A DNA stretch of 64,000 bases from Streptomyces vinaceus (GCF_008704935.1 NZ_CP023692.1:7231501-7295500); one strand, 5' to 3'; counted from the first letter of the stretch, positions 23,661-32,188 are shown. Translations and numbers: made by a program. The notes: generated from the sequence alone by a model not told the origin.

Positions 23661-25052
23661 TCAGGCGGGAACGCCTGCCCGGTTCAGGACAGCGGCCATC
23701 TCGTCCTCGGGGAGCGCAGGGTTGGCTCCCGCGCTGGAGGCCAGTTCAGGGACATGAAGCGCCTCGCGGAGCCGGTGGAGCGGGAGGCGCGGGTCGCCGA
23801 CCGCCGCCTGGCGTGTCCAGACCGCGGGGTCATGGCTGAGCCGTTCGACCAGCGCGGGTGTTGCGGCCGGGTCCCGGACGGCCAGCCGTCGGTAGTTGCC
23901 GTCCGGGTGGTCCGCGTAGCGCGCGGCGAGACCCTCGCGGGGGAAGCGGGGGTGCGTCTCCGCCATCCATGCGGAGAACGTGCCGCCGAGCCGTGCGTAC
24001 ACGCGCATCAGTACCTCCTCCGGGGTGTCGGGATGGTGCACACTCAAGAGGTCTTCCACCAGGGGGTCCTCGGTGCGTGCGAGCAGGCGCACGAGATCGG
24101 GCGGCAGGTGGGGGCTCTGGGCGGCGGTGCGCCGGAGCAGCGGGTGGGCGGAGGTCGCGGCCCGTCGCAGCACCTCGGGGTCGGCGAGCCCGTCCCGTAC
24201 CCACTCGACGTCCCCCCTGTCGAAGGCCCCCACCGTGAAGTCGATCGTCATGCGCCGCGTCTCGCCGAGTTCGGGCCTGAGGGAGACCGCGAGCCGTACG
24301 GCCTCGTCGGGGTCGACGGCGAGCTGCTCCACGAGGTGGGTGGGCAGCGACGGGTTCTCGGCGAGGGCGGCCAGGTGCGTCCGCTCGGCGACGCACCGTT
24401 CGGCGTCGGCGCGGTGCAGGAGACCGCGACGCAGCGCCTCGGCGGCGGACTTCGGGTCGCGCAGGAGTTCGGCGGTGACGCGTGCGTCCCCTCGGCACTC
24501 CCGCAGTGCGGCGGCCCGCCGCACCTCGGGGTCGGGGTCGGCAAGCAGCGCCGACCGCTCGTCCGGCGGCAGCTTCTCCCATGCGCGCGCTGCGCTCCGG
24601 CGCGCTGCCGGATCGCGGTGCGTGGCCAAGGAGGCCACGAACGAAGGCGCGAGATGGGGAGAGTCCAGCAGGGCCGTCCGTACGGAAGGGTCGGGGTCGT
24701 CGAGCAGGCGGGCGCACACGTCGTCCGGCAGCGGCGCGACCGTCGTACGCGGCGCGCTCCACTCGGGTCCGTACGCGAGAGCGGCCCGCACCGTGGGGGA
24801 AGGGTCGTCCGCGAGCCGGGCCCGCTGCGCGGGCTCGGCCCTGGCGCTCCTCGCGAAGTCGATCCGAGCGCCCGGGTTCGGGTGGGCCAGGATCACCGCG
24901 ACGGCAGGCTCGGGGAGTCCAACCCGCTGGAGGGCGTGACGGGGCGGGCCGTCACCGCCGCCGTCGAAGGCGACCAAGCGCAGCAGCAACGGTGTCGGCA
25001 GCGCCGGGTTGCGGGCGACTCCGTCCAGCGCGGACGCGTGGAACGCGACCAT
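23661..25052 (-). CDS. Leucine-rich-repeat-variant / HEAT-like alpha-solenoid protein
   Basis: A 463-residue protein made almost wholly of short helical repeats of 20-25 residues, recognisable by recurring LxxLxxDPxxxVRxxxAxxP elements (for example ARLLDDPDPSVRTALLDSPHL and HLVEQLAVDPDEAVRLAVS). Such LRV/HEAT-type solenoids are scaffold or binding proteins. No enzymatic domain, signal peptide or membrane segment is seen. The ATG at 25052 has GGGGAAT ahead and fits the first repeat; an upstream in-frame start adds Arg-rich sequence only. It ends 13 bp from the convergent small gene. Partner unknown. Confidence 0.82.
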   Translation of the reverse strand: MVAFHASALDGVARNPALPTPLLLRLVAFDGGGDGPPRHALQRVGLPEPAVAVILAHPNPGARIDFARSARAEPAQRARLADDPSPTVRAALAYGPEWSAPRTTVAPLPDDVCARLLDDPDPSVRTALLDSPHLAPSFVASLATHRDPAARRSAARAWEKLPPDERSALLADPDPEVRRAAALRECRGDARVTAELLRDPKSAAEALRRGLLHRADAERCVAERTHLAALAENPSLPTHLVEQLAVDPDEAVRLAVSLRPELGETRRMTIDFTVGAFDRGDVEWVRDGLADPEVLRRAATSAHPLLRRTAAQSPHLPPDLVRLLARTEDPLVEDLLSVHHPDTPEEVLMRVYARLGGTFSAWMAETHPRFPREGLAARYADHPDGNYRRLAVRDPAATPALVERLSHDPAVWTRQAAVGDPRLPLHRLREALHVPELASSAGANPALPEDEMAAVLNRAGVPA

Positions 25053-25109
25053 GATTCCCCTACCCCTGTGTCTCCGTCGGCTGGTCCACGACCATGATCC
25101 CACCGCCCG

Positions 25110-25301
25110 TCAGGCCGTCTGGCGGTCGGGCCGGTCGACCCCGGTCATCGGGACGCGCGTCCCGCGCCAGGCATCGTCGAGCAGAGCCAGGTCCACGCCC
25201 TCGGCGCGGGGTCCCACCACGTTCCGGTGCACCTGCTCGGCCGCGAGCGAGAGGTCCACCAGTGGCACGGTCACGCGACACGCGCACCGGTCATCGGGCA
25301 C
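25110..25301 (-). CDS. Uncertain 63-residue ORF
   Basis: A frame from a GTG at 25301, overlapping the stop of the SDR stump, reads LVDLSLAAEQVHRNVVGPRAEG and ends MTGVDRPDRQTA. Composition is protein-like but no family is recognised. It might be the next gene of the former SDR operon, possibly shortened or frameshifted (an ATGA overlap frame next to it stops after seven codons). Kept only as a candidate. Confidence 0.3.
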   Translation of the reverse strand: MPDDRCACRVTVPLVDLSLAAEQVHRNVVGPRAEGVDLALLDDAWRGTRVPMTGVDRPDRQTA

Positions 25302-25407
25302 TCGCGGCGGGCCGGACCACGATCTCGTTGACGTCGACCCGCGCCGGCTGGGAAACGGCGTACGCGATGGCCTCGGCGCTGCCTGGGTGCACCGCACCCA
25401 GGTAGCA
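25291..25407 (-). pseudogene. C-terminal stump of a short-chain dehydrogenase (SDR)
   Basis: The last 35 or so residues match the end of NADP-dependent SDRs of the YdfG-like group (AEAIAYAVSQPARVDVNEIVVRP followed by a short tail). No upstream Rossmann fold, catalytic YxxxK or start remains: immediately upstream comes the regulator promoter region. About 200 residues have been deleted, leaving the 3' end right next to the divergent MmyB-like regulator. SDR plus MmyB regulator is a common divergent pair in streptomycetes. Confidence 0.72.
25382..25402. promoter_or_regulatory. Inverted repeat upstream of the MmyB-like regulator gene
   Basis: CCTGGGTG (25382-25389) and CACCCAGG (25395-25402), perfect 8-bp arms with a 5-base spacer. 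It lies 33 bp before the regulator's ATG. A dyad at this position is a plausible operator for the regulator itself and formerly for the deleted SDR gene. It overlaps the SDR stump, so it could be coincidental. Confidence 0.4.
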
Positions 25408-25434
25408 CCTCGTCGCCGGCGCTAGCCTGACGAC

Positions 25435-26268
25435 ATGCCCGACAACCAGCTGGGAGAATTCCTCCGCGCCCGCCGAGCGGGTCTGCGCCCCCGAGACGTC
25501 GGCATGCCCGACCACGGCGTACGAAGGGTCGCCGGACTGCGCCGGGAAGAGGTCGCGGTTCTGGCCGGCGTGAACGCGGACTACTACGCGCGCCTGGAAC
25601 AGGGACGTGAACGCCACCCTTCGGCCCAGCTGCTCGACGCCCTCGCCCGCGCCCTGCGCCTGGACCCCGACGCCTGCGCGCACCTGCATCAACTGGCCGG
25701 TACGGCGCCGCCGGTACCCCTCACGCCCACCGCCGTCCCGGACCGTGTCGCTCCCGCCCTGCGCCAACTGCTGGACGGTCTTCCGGGCGCCCCGGCGTTC
25801 GTCGTGAACCGGGCGCTGGACATCCTCGCGGCGAACGCCCTCGCCCGGGCCCTGTACTCGCCCTTCGCCCCGGCCGACAACCTCGCCCGCATGGTCTTCC
25901 TCGACCCGGCGGGACGGAGCTTCCACACCCGGTGGGACCACACGGCGCACGCCGTCGTCGCCCACCTGCGCCAGGCGGCCGGCCTTGAGCCCGACCACCC
26001 GCGCCTGCGCGGCATCGTCCGCGAACTCAGCGAGCACAGCGTGGAATTCACCCGCCTGTGGAACACGCACGCCGTGCGGGGCAAGACCATGGACGCCAAG
26101 GACTTCCGCCACCCCGCCGTCGGCCCCCTGACCCTCACCTACCAGGCCTTCGACGTACGCGGGGCACCGGGCCGGCAACTCATCGTCTACCAGGCCGACC
26201 CCGCCACCCCGAGCGCCGAGGCACTCACCCTCCTGGGAACCCTCCACGCCACCGCGCAATGGTGTTGA
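25435..26268 (+). CDS. MmyB-like helix-turn-helix transcriptional regulator
   Basis: A 277-residue regulator. An N-terminal XRE-type HTH (residues about 5-75; LRREEVAVLAGVNADYYARLEQGRER) is followed by the MmyB ligand-binding domain, with LLDGLPGAPAFVVNRALDILAANALARAL and the HTRWDHTAHAVVAHLRQAAG helices. The MmyB domain has a PAS-like fold that binds fatty-acid-like ligands. In streptomycetes these regulators usually control a divergent SDR reductase; here only the SDR C terminus survives. An 8-bp inverted repeat sits just upstream of the start. Confidence 0.93.
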   Translation: MPDNQLGEFLRARRAGLRPRDVGMPDHGVRRVAGLRREEVAVLAGVNADYYARLEQGRERHPSAQLLDALARALRLDPDACAHLHQLAGTAPPVPLTPTAVPDRVAPALRQLLDGLPGAPAFVVNRALDILAANALARALYSPFAPADNLARMVFLDPAGRSFHTRWDHTAHAVVAHLRQAAGLEPDHPRLRGIVRELSEHSVEFTRLWNTHAVRGKTMDAKDFRHPAVGPLTLTYQAFDVRGAPGRQLIVYQADPATPSAEALTLLGTLHATAQWC

Positions 26269-26275
26269 ACGACCC

Positions 26276-27640
26276 TCAGTCGGCGCAGGCGCGGCGGATC
26301 GCGGCGAGGGTGCGGGTCACGTCCTCGTCCGTCGTCGACCAGTTGCTCACCGAGATCCGCATGACACGGCGGCCGCGCCAGGTCGAACCGCTGATCCACG
26401 CCGTGCCGTCGGCGAGCAACCGGGCGAGCACCCGTTCCGTACGTTCGTCGCTGCCGAACTCGGCGCACACCTGCGTGAACACCACGTCGTTGACGACCCG
26501 CGCGCCGTCGATCCCGGCGATGCCCGCGGCGAACGCGCCGGCGTGCCGGCACAGCCGCTCGACGAGCTCGGCTACCCCCGACCGGCCCAGGGACCTGAGG
26601 GCCGCCCACACGGTGAAGGCCCTGCCCCGCCGGGACAGTTCGGGAACCTTGTCGGTCGGGTCGCCCTCGTCGTGCTGGATGAGGTAGTCGCCGCGCTTGC
26701 CCATGGCCGCCCGGAGCGCGGAGGGGGCACGCACGATGGCGAGCCCGCAGTCGTAGGGGACGTTCAGGGTCTTGTGGGCGTCGGTCGCCCAGGAGTCGGC
26801 TTCCGGGCAGCCCGCCGTCAGGTGCGCGTAGCGCGGGGATGCGGCCGCCCACAGTCCGAAGGCGCCGTCCACGTGCACCCACGCGTCCGCCGCCCGAGCC
26901 GTACGGATCGTCTCGGCGAAGGGATCGAACGCACCGGAGTGGATGTCCCCGGCCTGGAGGACCACGATCGTCGGACTCCGTCCGCCGGCCGCCAGGGCGG
27001 CGCGCAGGGCCTCGGGGACGATGCGTCCCTGATCGTCCGCCGCCACCGGCTCCGGCCGGCCCAGCCCGAGATACCGCAGCGCGAGGTCGACGGTCATGTG
27101 GCGGTCCTCGCCGACGAGGACGCGGACCGCCGGCCCACCCGCGAGCCCGTCGCGGGCGACGTCCCGGCCCGCACGGCGCAGCACCGCATCGCGTCCGGCG
27201 GCGATGCAGGTGAAGTTCGCCATCATGGCACCGGTGGTGAAGCCGACGGCGCTGCCACTAGGCAGGTCGAGCAGGTCGAGCAGCCAGCTGCCGGCGATGT
27301 CCTCCGCCGCCGCGTACGCGGGGGAGACGGCGCGCATTACGCAGTTCTGGTCCCACGCGCTGACCAGCCAGTCCGCGGCGAGGGCGGCCGGCTCGGTGCC
27401 GCCGATGACGAACCCGTAGAAGCGGCCGCCGGGGAAGGCGGTCAGCCCCGGCTCACAGGCCGTGGCCAGCAGATCGACGACGTCGGAGGGCGGGCTCGGG
27501 CCGTCGGGCAGCTCGGCGCCCAGCGCGCCCACGATCTCCTCGACCGAAGCGCGGGCGGGCACCGGGCGGCCGTCCAGGCTCGCCAGCCATGCGGCGGCGT
27601 GCTCGTACGCCCGTCGGAGCGCCTCCTGTCGCGCGTCCAT
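26276..27640 (-). CDS. PLP-dependent group II (aromatic-L-amino-acid-type) decarboxylase
   Basis: A 454-residue fold-type I decarboxylase. The PLP lysine is K290 in SWATDAHKTLNVPYDCG. The substrate-stacking and phosphate elements are GFTTGAMMANFTCIAAGR and HVDGAFG (D258 contacts the pyridine nitrogen). Length and motif order fit the group of bacterial homologues of aromatic-amino-acid or glutamate decarboxylases, but the exact substrate cannot be fixed from the motifs. The start at 27640 is favoured because it begins a normal family N terminus (MDARQEALRRAYEHA). It ends 7 bp from the convergent MmyB-like gene. Confidence 0.9.
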   Translation of the reverse strand: MDARQEALRRAYEHAAAWLASLDGRPVPARASVEEIVGALGAELPDGPSPPSDVVDLLATACEPGLTAFPGGRFYGFVIGGTEPAALAADWLVSAWDQNCVMRAVSPAYAAAEDIAGSWLLDLLDLPSGSAVGFTTGAMMANFTCIAAGRDAVLRRAGRDVARDGLAGGPAVRVLVGEDRHMTVDLALRYLGLGRPEPVAADDQGRIVPEALRAALAAGGRSPTIVVLQAGDIHSGAFDPFAETIRTARAADAWVHVDGAFGLWAAASPRYAHLTAGCPEADSWATDAHKTLNVPYDCGLAIVRAPSALRAAMGKRGDYLIQHDEGDPTDKVPELSRRGRAFTVWAALRSLGRSGVAELVERLCRHAGAFAAGIAGIDGARVVNDVVFTQVCAEFGSDERTERVLARLLADGTAWISGSTWRGRRVMRISVSNWSTTDEDVTRTLAAIRRACAD

Positions 27641-27700
27641 ACCTCGGACTATGCGACCGTCGCCGCGGCTCCGCAATCGGCGCGGCGGCCGGTCGCCGCG

Positions 27701-28273
27701 TCAGCCGACGACCTGGTCCCCGTCGGGCACGTCCTCGACCGTGACGAGCCCGCCGGGCACCGCGAGCCCCCGTGACACGGCATCGGCGAGTCCCTCGGGG
27801 TCCGGGTGCGACGGGTACGGCGGCTGCTCCTCGTCGCCGTAGCTCTCGATCGCCTTGACGAAGTAGCCGGGGTGCCAGGCACCTACGGCCCCCTTGACCT
27901 GGACCGCGATCACGGGGCGCCCCGCGGTGAGCTGCTTGAGCGCGGCCAGGATCTCGTCGGATCGCAGTTCGCCCGGCACCTGGAACAGGCTGGCGTGAGC
28001 GCCGACGAGTCCGCCGTCCCGCAGGCGCACGGTCACGGTGAGGCAGCTGGTGACGCTGGGGTAGGTGATCACGCCTCCCGGCGCGACCTCCCTGACCTGC
28101 CCTTCCGTGATCGTGGCCGCCTTGCCGGGTATCCCCGGACCGATCGCGGTGTGCGGTGGCGCCCCGGCGGGCGCGGACAGGGCGTGGGTGGAGGCGGTAC
28201 CGGGTGGGGCCAGCGCCACCGTGCCGGCGAGGGCGACCGCGAAGAGGGTGATGCCGCGCTTGAGTTCGATCAT
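27701..28273 (-). CDS. Secreted hypothetical protein
   Basis: A 190-residue protein with a Sec signal peptide (KRGITLFAVALAGTVALAPPG, cleavage near GTAS). The mature part has VITYPSVTSCLTVTVRLRDGG, FQVPGELRSDEILAALKQL and AWHPGYFVKAIESYG. One or two cysteines are present but no catalytic motif. It looks like an extracellular single-domain protein of unknown function. The ATG at 28273 was chosen as the signal-peptide start; the frame extends upstream with no conserved sequence. Transcribed upstream of the PLP decarboxylase with a 60-bp gap. Confidence 0.76.
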   Translation of the reverse strand: MIELKRGITLFAVALAGTVALAPPGTASTHALSAPAGAPPHTAIGPGIPGKAATITEGQVREVAPGGVITYPSVTSCLTVTVRLRDGGLVGAHASLFQVPGELRSDEILAALKQLTAGRPVIAVQVKGAVGAWHPGYFVKAIESYGDEEQPPYPSHPDPEGLADAVSRGLAVPGGLVTVEDVPDGDQVVG

Positions 28274-28426
28274 GAATCCACATTCTCCGGCATCGGCTCC
28301 CTCGGCCGGCTCAGCGCGTGAGGATGACGCCCCGGCGGACCCACAGGCGGGCCGCCACCGGGTGCGGGCGGGGCCGGGCCGCTCCCGTCCGCCCCGGTAG
28401 ATTGGGCACACGTTGGAAGATGTTTT

Positions 28427-28444
28427 GTCTACTTTGACGTAGAC
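28427..28444 (+). promoter_or_regulatory. BlaI-type operator candidate, copy 1
   Basis: GTCTAC-TTTGAC-GTAGAC, a perfect 6-bp dyad with a 6-base spacer, 58 bp before the first BlaI-family gene. The same pattern, GWCTAC-N6-GTAGWC, occurs at 30769 and 32189. Known BlaI/MecI operators are dyads with TACA/TGTA-like cores, so autoregulation is a natural reading. Confidence 0.75.
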
Positions 28445-28501
28445 GCTGGTGGGGTGGACGGGCCGAGTCGCTCCAGCTGATGATGCCGGAGGTCGGTAGA
28501 G

Positions 28502-28915
28502 ATGGCGGACAAGCGCCGGGACGACAGACGCCCGCACGGTGAGCTCGTCTCGGACGTACTGGCAGTGCTGTGGGAGGCCGGCACACCCATGAGCGCCCAG
28601 CAGGTCAACGCGGCGCTCGGCCAGGGGTTGGCGCGGACGACGATGGCCACCATCCTGACCCGCCTCTACGAGAAGGGCACGCTGCGCCGTGTCCCCTCGG
28701 GGCGGGGCTTCGCCTACGAACCGGTGGAGGACGCGGCCGGGCTCGTCGCCGGCCGCATGCGCCGCGAACTGGAGCGCGAACCGCGCCGGGACCTGGTGCT
28801 GAAGCGGTTCGTCTCCTCTCTGTCGGAAAACGACGAGGAGACGCTGCGGCGCCTGCTCCTCGAAGCCGAAGCCGAAGCAGACGACGAGGCCGAAGCCGGG
28901 GGCGCCCCCGCGTGA
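28502..28915 (+). CDS. BlaI/MecI/CopY-family repressor (pair 1)
   Basis: A 137-residue winged-helix repressor: ELVSDVLAVLWEAGTPMSAQQVN, with recognition helix ARTTMATILTRLYEKGTLRRV and the dimerisation helix near VLKRFVSSLSENDEETLRRLL. BlaI-family proteins bind palindromic operators as dimers and are cleaved or released when a partner M56 metalloprotease senses a wall stress or beta-lactam. It overlaps the M56 gene by four bases (GTGA). A dyad matching two others in the cluster lies 58 bp upstream, implying autoregulation. The acidic, repetitive C-terminal tail (EAEAEADDEAEAGG) is unusual. Confidence 0.93.
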   Translation: MADKRRDDRRPHGELVSDVLAVLWEAGTPMSAQQVNAALGQGLARTTMATILTRLYEKGTLRRVPSGRGFAYEPVEDAAGLVAGRMRRELEREPRRDLVLKRFVSSLSENDEETLRRLLLEAEAEADDEAEAGGAPA

Positions 28916-29868
28916 CGTACGTACTGCTGCTCGTCGTGCTGGCCCTCGCGTTCCCGTGGGGCGCGGCCGAGGTGGCCCGCCGTCTGGCCGGTGCCCTGCC
29001 GCCGCGAACGGCGTGCTGGGCCCTGACTGCCTCGGCGGTCCTCATGGCCGGCGGTACGATCGCGGCGCTGTTCGGCCTGCTCCAGGTGCCGTTCCTCGCG
29101 TCACTGGAAGAGCTGCCTCCCGGTCGCGTGCTGGAGGTGTGGCCGGCAGCGCTCCCGATGGCCGGTGCGGCCGGAGCGGTCATGCTCGTCCAACTCGTGC
29201 TGCTGGTACGCCGGTGGCTCCAGCACCGCTCGCTGCTCAAGCGCGCCTGGCAGTCGGCGGCCGGGGGAACGGGCGGCGGCGACCTGCTGGTCGTGCCGGG
29301 AAGCGATGTGGACGCCTTCGCGCTGCCCGGATACCGGGGCCGCGGCGGCAGGATCGTGGTCACCTCCGGGATGATGCGCGCCCTGAAGGCCGCAGAGCGA
29401 GAGGTGCTGTTCGCCCATGAACGCGCCCATCTGACCGGCCGCCACCACCTGCTCTCGGCCGTCGTGGACCTGTCCGCGACGGTCCACCCCGCGGTGCGGC
29501 GGGTCAAGGAGTCTCTGGAGTACCACCTCGAACGGTGGGCGGACGAGGCCGCGGCCGCCTCGGTCGGCGACCGTAAGGTGGTCGCCGCCGCCATCGCCAG
29601 GGCGGCCCTGGCCGGCACCGCACAGCAGCGGCGCGCCGGTGGCGGGCATCGCGGGTATCCACTGCTGTCGGTCGCGACCGGGCCGGTGCCGCAGCGGGTG
29701 CGAGCGCTGCTCGGGCCGGAACCGGTCGCACCGCAGGGTGGCGCGCAACGGGCCGGGGCCCTGGGCCTGGCAGCGGCCGTGGCCGTCTCGGCGCTGGGCG
29801 CCGTCGCCCTGGCGTACGGGCTGCACGAGTACGTCGAATACGCGGCCGTCGCGCTACGGGGAGGCTGA
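28912..29868 (+). CDS. M56-family (BlaR1/MecR1-like) membrane metalloprotease, pair 1
   Basis: A 318-residue protein beginning with a transmembrane helix (YVLLLVVLALAFPWGA). Two or three further helices follow by residue 105, then the zinc protease motif LFAHERAHLTGRHH, the downstream ERWADEAAAAS, and a last membrane helix near ALGLAAAVAVSALGAVALAYG. It lacks the large C-terminal penicillin-binding sensor domain of classical BlaR1, so it may sense something other than beta-lactams directly. It is translationally coupled to the BlaI-family gene (overlap 28912-28915) and probably inactivates that repressor. Confidence 0.9.
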   Translation: MTYVLLLVVLALAFPWGAAEVARRLAGALPPRTACWALTASAVLMAGGTIAALFGLLQVPFLASLEELPPGRVLEVWPAALPMAGAAGAVMLVQLVLLVRRWLQHRSLLKRAWQSAAGGTGGGDLLVVPGSDVDAFALPGYRGRGGRIVVTSGMMRALKAAEREVLFAHERAHLTGRHHLLSAVVDLSATVHPAVRRVKESLEYHLERWADEAAAASVGDRKVVAAAIARAALAGTAQQRRAGGGHRGYPLLSVATGPVPQRVRALLGPEPVAPQGGAQRAGALGLAAAVAVSALGAVALAYGLHEYVEYAAVALRGG

Positions 29869-30015
29869 CCTCGGTCCGGCGCGTGGACTTCCGGCGCTCC
29901 GACGCCCCGACCGCGCCGGTACGACACGGCGCTGAACGCCCGGGTCGCAGCCGCCCCGGCCACGGCCGAGGTGGGCACCTGACCGGGGTCGTCGAGTGCC
30001 CGCAGCACCGATGAC

Positions 30016-30648
30016 TCACGCGTCGGTGCCGGGCTCGCGGACTTCGGGAGCGGCGCGCCGGACCAGCCGGAACCCGCCGCGGGGCGGTGGCTTCCTCCCG
30101 GGCCGGCGCGGCCGGTACCCGCCCGGCACGTAGCCGCCGCGCGGTCTCGACGGCCGCACCCCACGTGCGGCTTCCAACAGGTCCTCAAGCGCGGACGACG
30201 CCTTGAGCAGCGCACGGAACCGGTTGTGCCGGAAGCCCGCGAGCGTGATGGCGTCGAGTTTGGTGGTCCCCTGGCTCATGGCGAGCAGCAGCACCCGGAG
30301 CATGGCGGACGTGCTCTGTCGCCCCGGCCGGATTCCGTGCGCGGACGCCAGGGCCGCCGCGGCGTCGAGAGCCGCCGCGAAGGAGGGGTCGGTCTCGGTC
30401 CAGCCGTGCAGAACGTGCTCGGGGACACCGGCCCATACGGCTGCGGCCTGCCGGGAGAGGCCCTGGGCGGTGGCCTGGAGTACATCGCCCATCCGCGCCA
30501 GGGTGACGTCCCGTTCGCTCGGGGGGTCTCCGAGGGAACTCTGCAGCACCCGCTCGACCGTGTCGCGGTCCTTCAGCCAGGCGATCACCCGACGCGCCTG
30601 CGGCGGAACCTGCGCCGACGCGGAATCGAGTCCCTTCGGTTCGTACAC
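30016..30648 (-). CDS. Double-HTH protein with basic tail, unknown function
   Basis: A 210-residue protein with two similar helix-turn-helix-like units: residues 55-90 (LSRQAAAVWAGVPEHVLHGW) and 118-152 (TTKLDAITLAGFRHNRFRALL), each of the form QGxxxxxAxxxAG. The C terminus (about 163-210) is Arg/Gly/Pro-rich (PRGGYVPGGYRPRRPGRKPP), likely nucleic-acid binding. The GTG start at 30648 has GGGGAGGGG six bases ahead. It sits between two converging BlaI-M56 pairs, and an 18-bp dyad of the BlaI type lies 121 bp upstream. Co-regulation by BlaI is inference from the site. No family is recognised. Confidence 0.75.
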   Translation of the reverse strand: MYEPKGLDSASAQVPPQARRVIAWLKDRDTVERVLQSSLGDPPSERDVTLARMGDVLQATAQGLSRQAAAVWAGVPEHVLHGWTETDPSFAAALDAAAALASAHGIRPGRQSTSAMLRVLLLAMSQGTTKLDAITLAGFRHNRFRALLKASSALEDLLEAARGVRPSRPRGGYVPGGYRPRRPGRKPPPRGGFRLVRRAAPEVREPGTDA

Positions 30649-30768
30649 TTCCCTCCCCTCACACGTGCTCTCCGCCGTCCGGTGGCGCTCCTACCGGCAC
30701 GACACGAGCACGGGAGCGGGTGCGCTCAGCCCGGACCGAGAAGGTCGGGGGTCGGGAGCCGCCGTGGA

Positions 30769-30786
30769 GTCTACATTTATGTAGTC
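30769..30786 (-). promoter_or_regulatory. BlaI-type operator candidate, copy 2
   Basis: GTCTAC-ATTTAT-GTAGTC: same 4+4 core (CTAC-N6-GTAG) as the sites before both BlaI genes. The only gene it can serve is the double-HTH gene, which starts 121 bp away on the minus strand. The site also lies in an AT-rich pocket, as a promoter would. Confidence 0.68.
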
Positions 30787-30834
30787 GCTGAAGGAAGGTG
30801 TCCCGAGGTCAAGGCCCTCCCGGTGGATCTCGCC

Positions 30835-31776
30835 TCAGTCGGAGGGGTGTTCGCCCTGTGCGATCTCCACCCCACGGTGCAGCCAGATGCTCCCGGCGAG
30901 GGAGGACGCACCGGCCGCGGTGCACAGCAGAGCCATCGCCATCACGGCGGGGATCACCCGGCGCGCGGGGCCCTCGGTCAGCAGGGCCCTGACCCGGGCG
31001 GGCACCGGCCCGGTGGTTCCGCCGGGCGCCAGGGCCGGCTGCCGCACCCCGTCCCGGCGGGCAGTGGCGGCAAGGGCCGCCCGGCCGACGGCTCGCGCGG
31101 CCAGTCTCCGGTCTCCGCACGCCACGGCGGCAGCCTCGTCCGCGGCGCGTTCGGCGGCGAAGGAGACATCGGGGACGACCGCGGCCAGCGCGGGATGGCA
31201 CCAGCCGGCGAGCTGCGCGAGGGCGAGGAACAGGTGGTGGCGGGCGGCCAGATGGGCGCGCTCGTGACCGATCAGGGCCTCTCGTTCCCGCGGGTCCAGG
31301 GCCCGGAGCATGCCCGCGGTCACCACGATCCGGCCCGCCGCACCCCGCAGGCCCGGCAGTGCGAAGGCGTCCGGCCGGTCGTCGTCGAGGACGCACATGC
31401 CTCCGGCGTCCGGCAGTCCTGCCACGCGTACGTGGGCCGCGCGCAGCCGCCCGACTTCCGACGCGGCGCCCCGAACCGCGGCGATCGCGCATACGGCGAG
31501 TGCGCCGGCCGCCAGCGCCGAAGCGCCGAACGCGAGGACCGCCGGCCCCGCTTGGACCGGCCGGAGGAGGTGTGCGAACCGGGCGAGCTCGGGTACGTGG
31601 AGCGCGAGCGGCAGGAGCAGGGCGCCGAGGCAGGCCACGACCCCGAGGGCCAGAGCCGCCGAGGCTCCGGTGATCGCGCGCAGGGCGATGTCCGGACGCA
31701 CCCTCTCGGCCGTACGGCGTGCCAGCGGCGGCAGGGCCCAGGGCAGGAGCAGGGGGAGCAGGAGGAGTGCGATCAC
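30835..31776 (-). CDS. M56-family membrane metalloprotease, pair 2
   Basis: A 313-residue protein from a GTG at 31776 that overlaps the BlaI-2 stop (GTGA). The first helix is IALLLLPLLLPWALPPLA, with further membrane helices to about residue 120. The zinc motif is LIGHERAHLAARHH, followed by ERAADEAAAVACGDRR and a final helix near AVMAMALLCTAAGASSLAG. It has the same architecture as the M56 protein of pair 1 but is clearly diverged, so the pairs are not a recent duplication. No extracellular sensor domain is present. It faces the double-HTH gene and pair 1 in a converging layout. Confidence 0.9.
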   Translation of the reverse strand: MIALLLLPLLLPWALPPLARRTAERVRPDIALRAITGASAALALGVVACLGALLLPLALHVPELARFAHLLRPVQAGPAVLAFGASALAAGALAVCAIAAVRGAASEVGRLRAAHVRVAGLPDAGGMCVLDDDRPDAFALPGLRGAAGRIVVTAGMLRALDPREREALIGHERAHLAARHHLFLALAQLAGWCHPALAAVVPDVSFAAERAADEAAAVACGDRRLAARAVGRAALAATARRDGVRQPALAPGGTTGPVPARVRALLTEGPARRVIPAVMAMALLCTAAGASSLAGSIWLHRGVEIAQGEHPSD

Positions 31777-32147
31777 GGGCGCCCCTCGTCCAGGAGCCGG
31801 CGCAGCTCGGCCTCGTCGTGGGCATCGAGTCCCTCGACGAAGCGGGCCAGCACGAGGCTGCGGTCTCCGGCTCCCTGATCGAGCTCGCGGTGCATGCGCC
31901 GGGCTGCCAGGCCGTGGGCGTCCTGTACGGCGAAGTAGACGAACCCGCGCCCTCCGGGCTGCCGTCCTGCCATCCCCTTCTCGCACAGCCTGCCCAGCAG
32001 CGTCGCCACGGTCGTCCGTGCCAGATCCTGCGGGATCGCCGCTCTGACCTGGGCGGCCGATTGCGGTCTGCCGGCTGCCCACAGCGCCGCGAGCACACTG
32101 GCCTCCAGCTCGCCGGCGGGTCTGCGCTCGCCCCCGGAGTCCGTCAC
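31773..32147 (-). CDS. BlaI/MecI/CopY-family repressor (pair 2)
   Basis: A 124-residue winged-helix repressor: LEASVLAALWAAGRPQSAAQVR, with recognition helix LARTTVATLLGRLCEKGMAGRQ and C-terminal helix LVLARFVEGLDAHDEAELRRLL. It starts at a GTG with GGAGGGG ahead and overlaps the M56-2 gene by four bases. A dyad with the same CTAC-N6-GTAG core as in pair 1 lies 42 bp upstream. The repressor is close enough to BlaI-1 in its recognition helix (ARTTxATxLxRLxEKG) that both may bind the same operators. Confidence 0.93.
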   Translation of the reverse strand: MTDSGGERRPAGELEASVLAALWAAGRPQSAAQVRAAIPQDLARTTVATLLGRLCEKGMAGRQPGGRGFVYFAVQDAHGLAARRMHRELDQGAGDRSLVLARFVEGLDAHDEAELRRLLDEGRP

Positions 32148-32188
32148 GGAACCCCTCCACTCCTATGGCGTCGTCGGCGACGCAAGCC

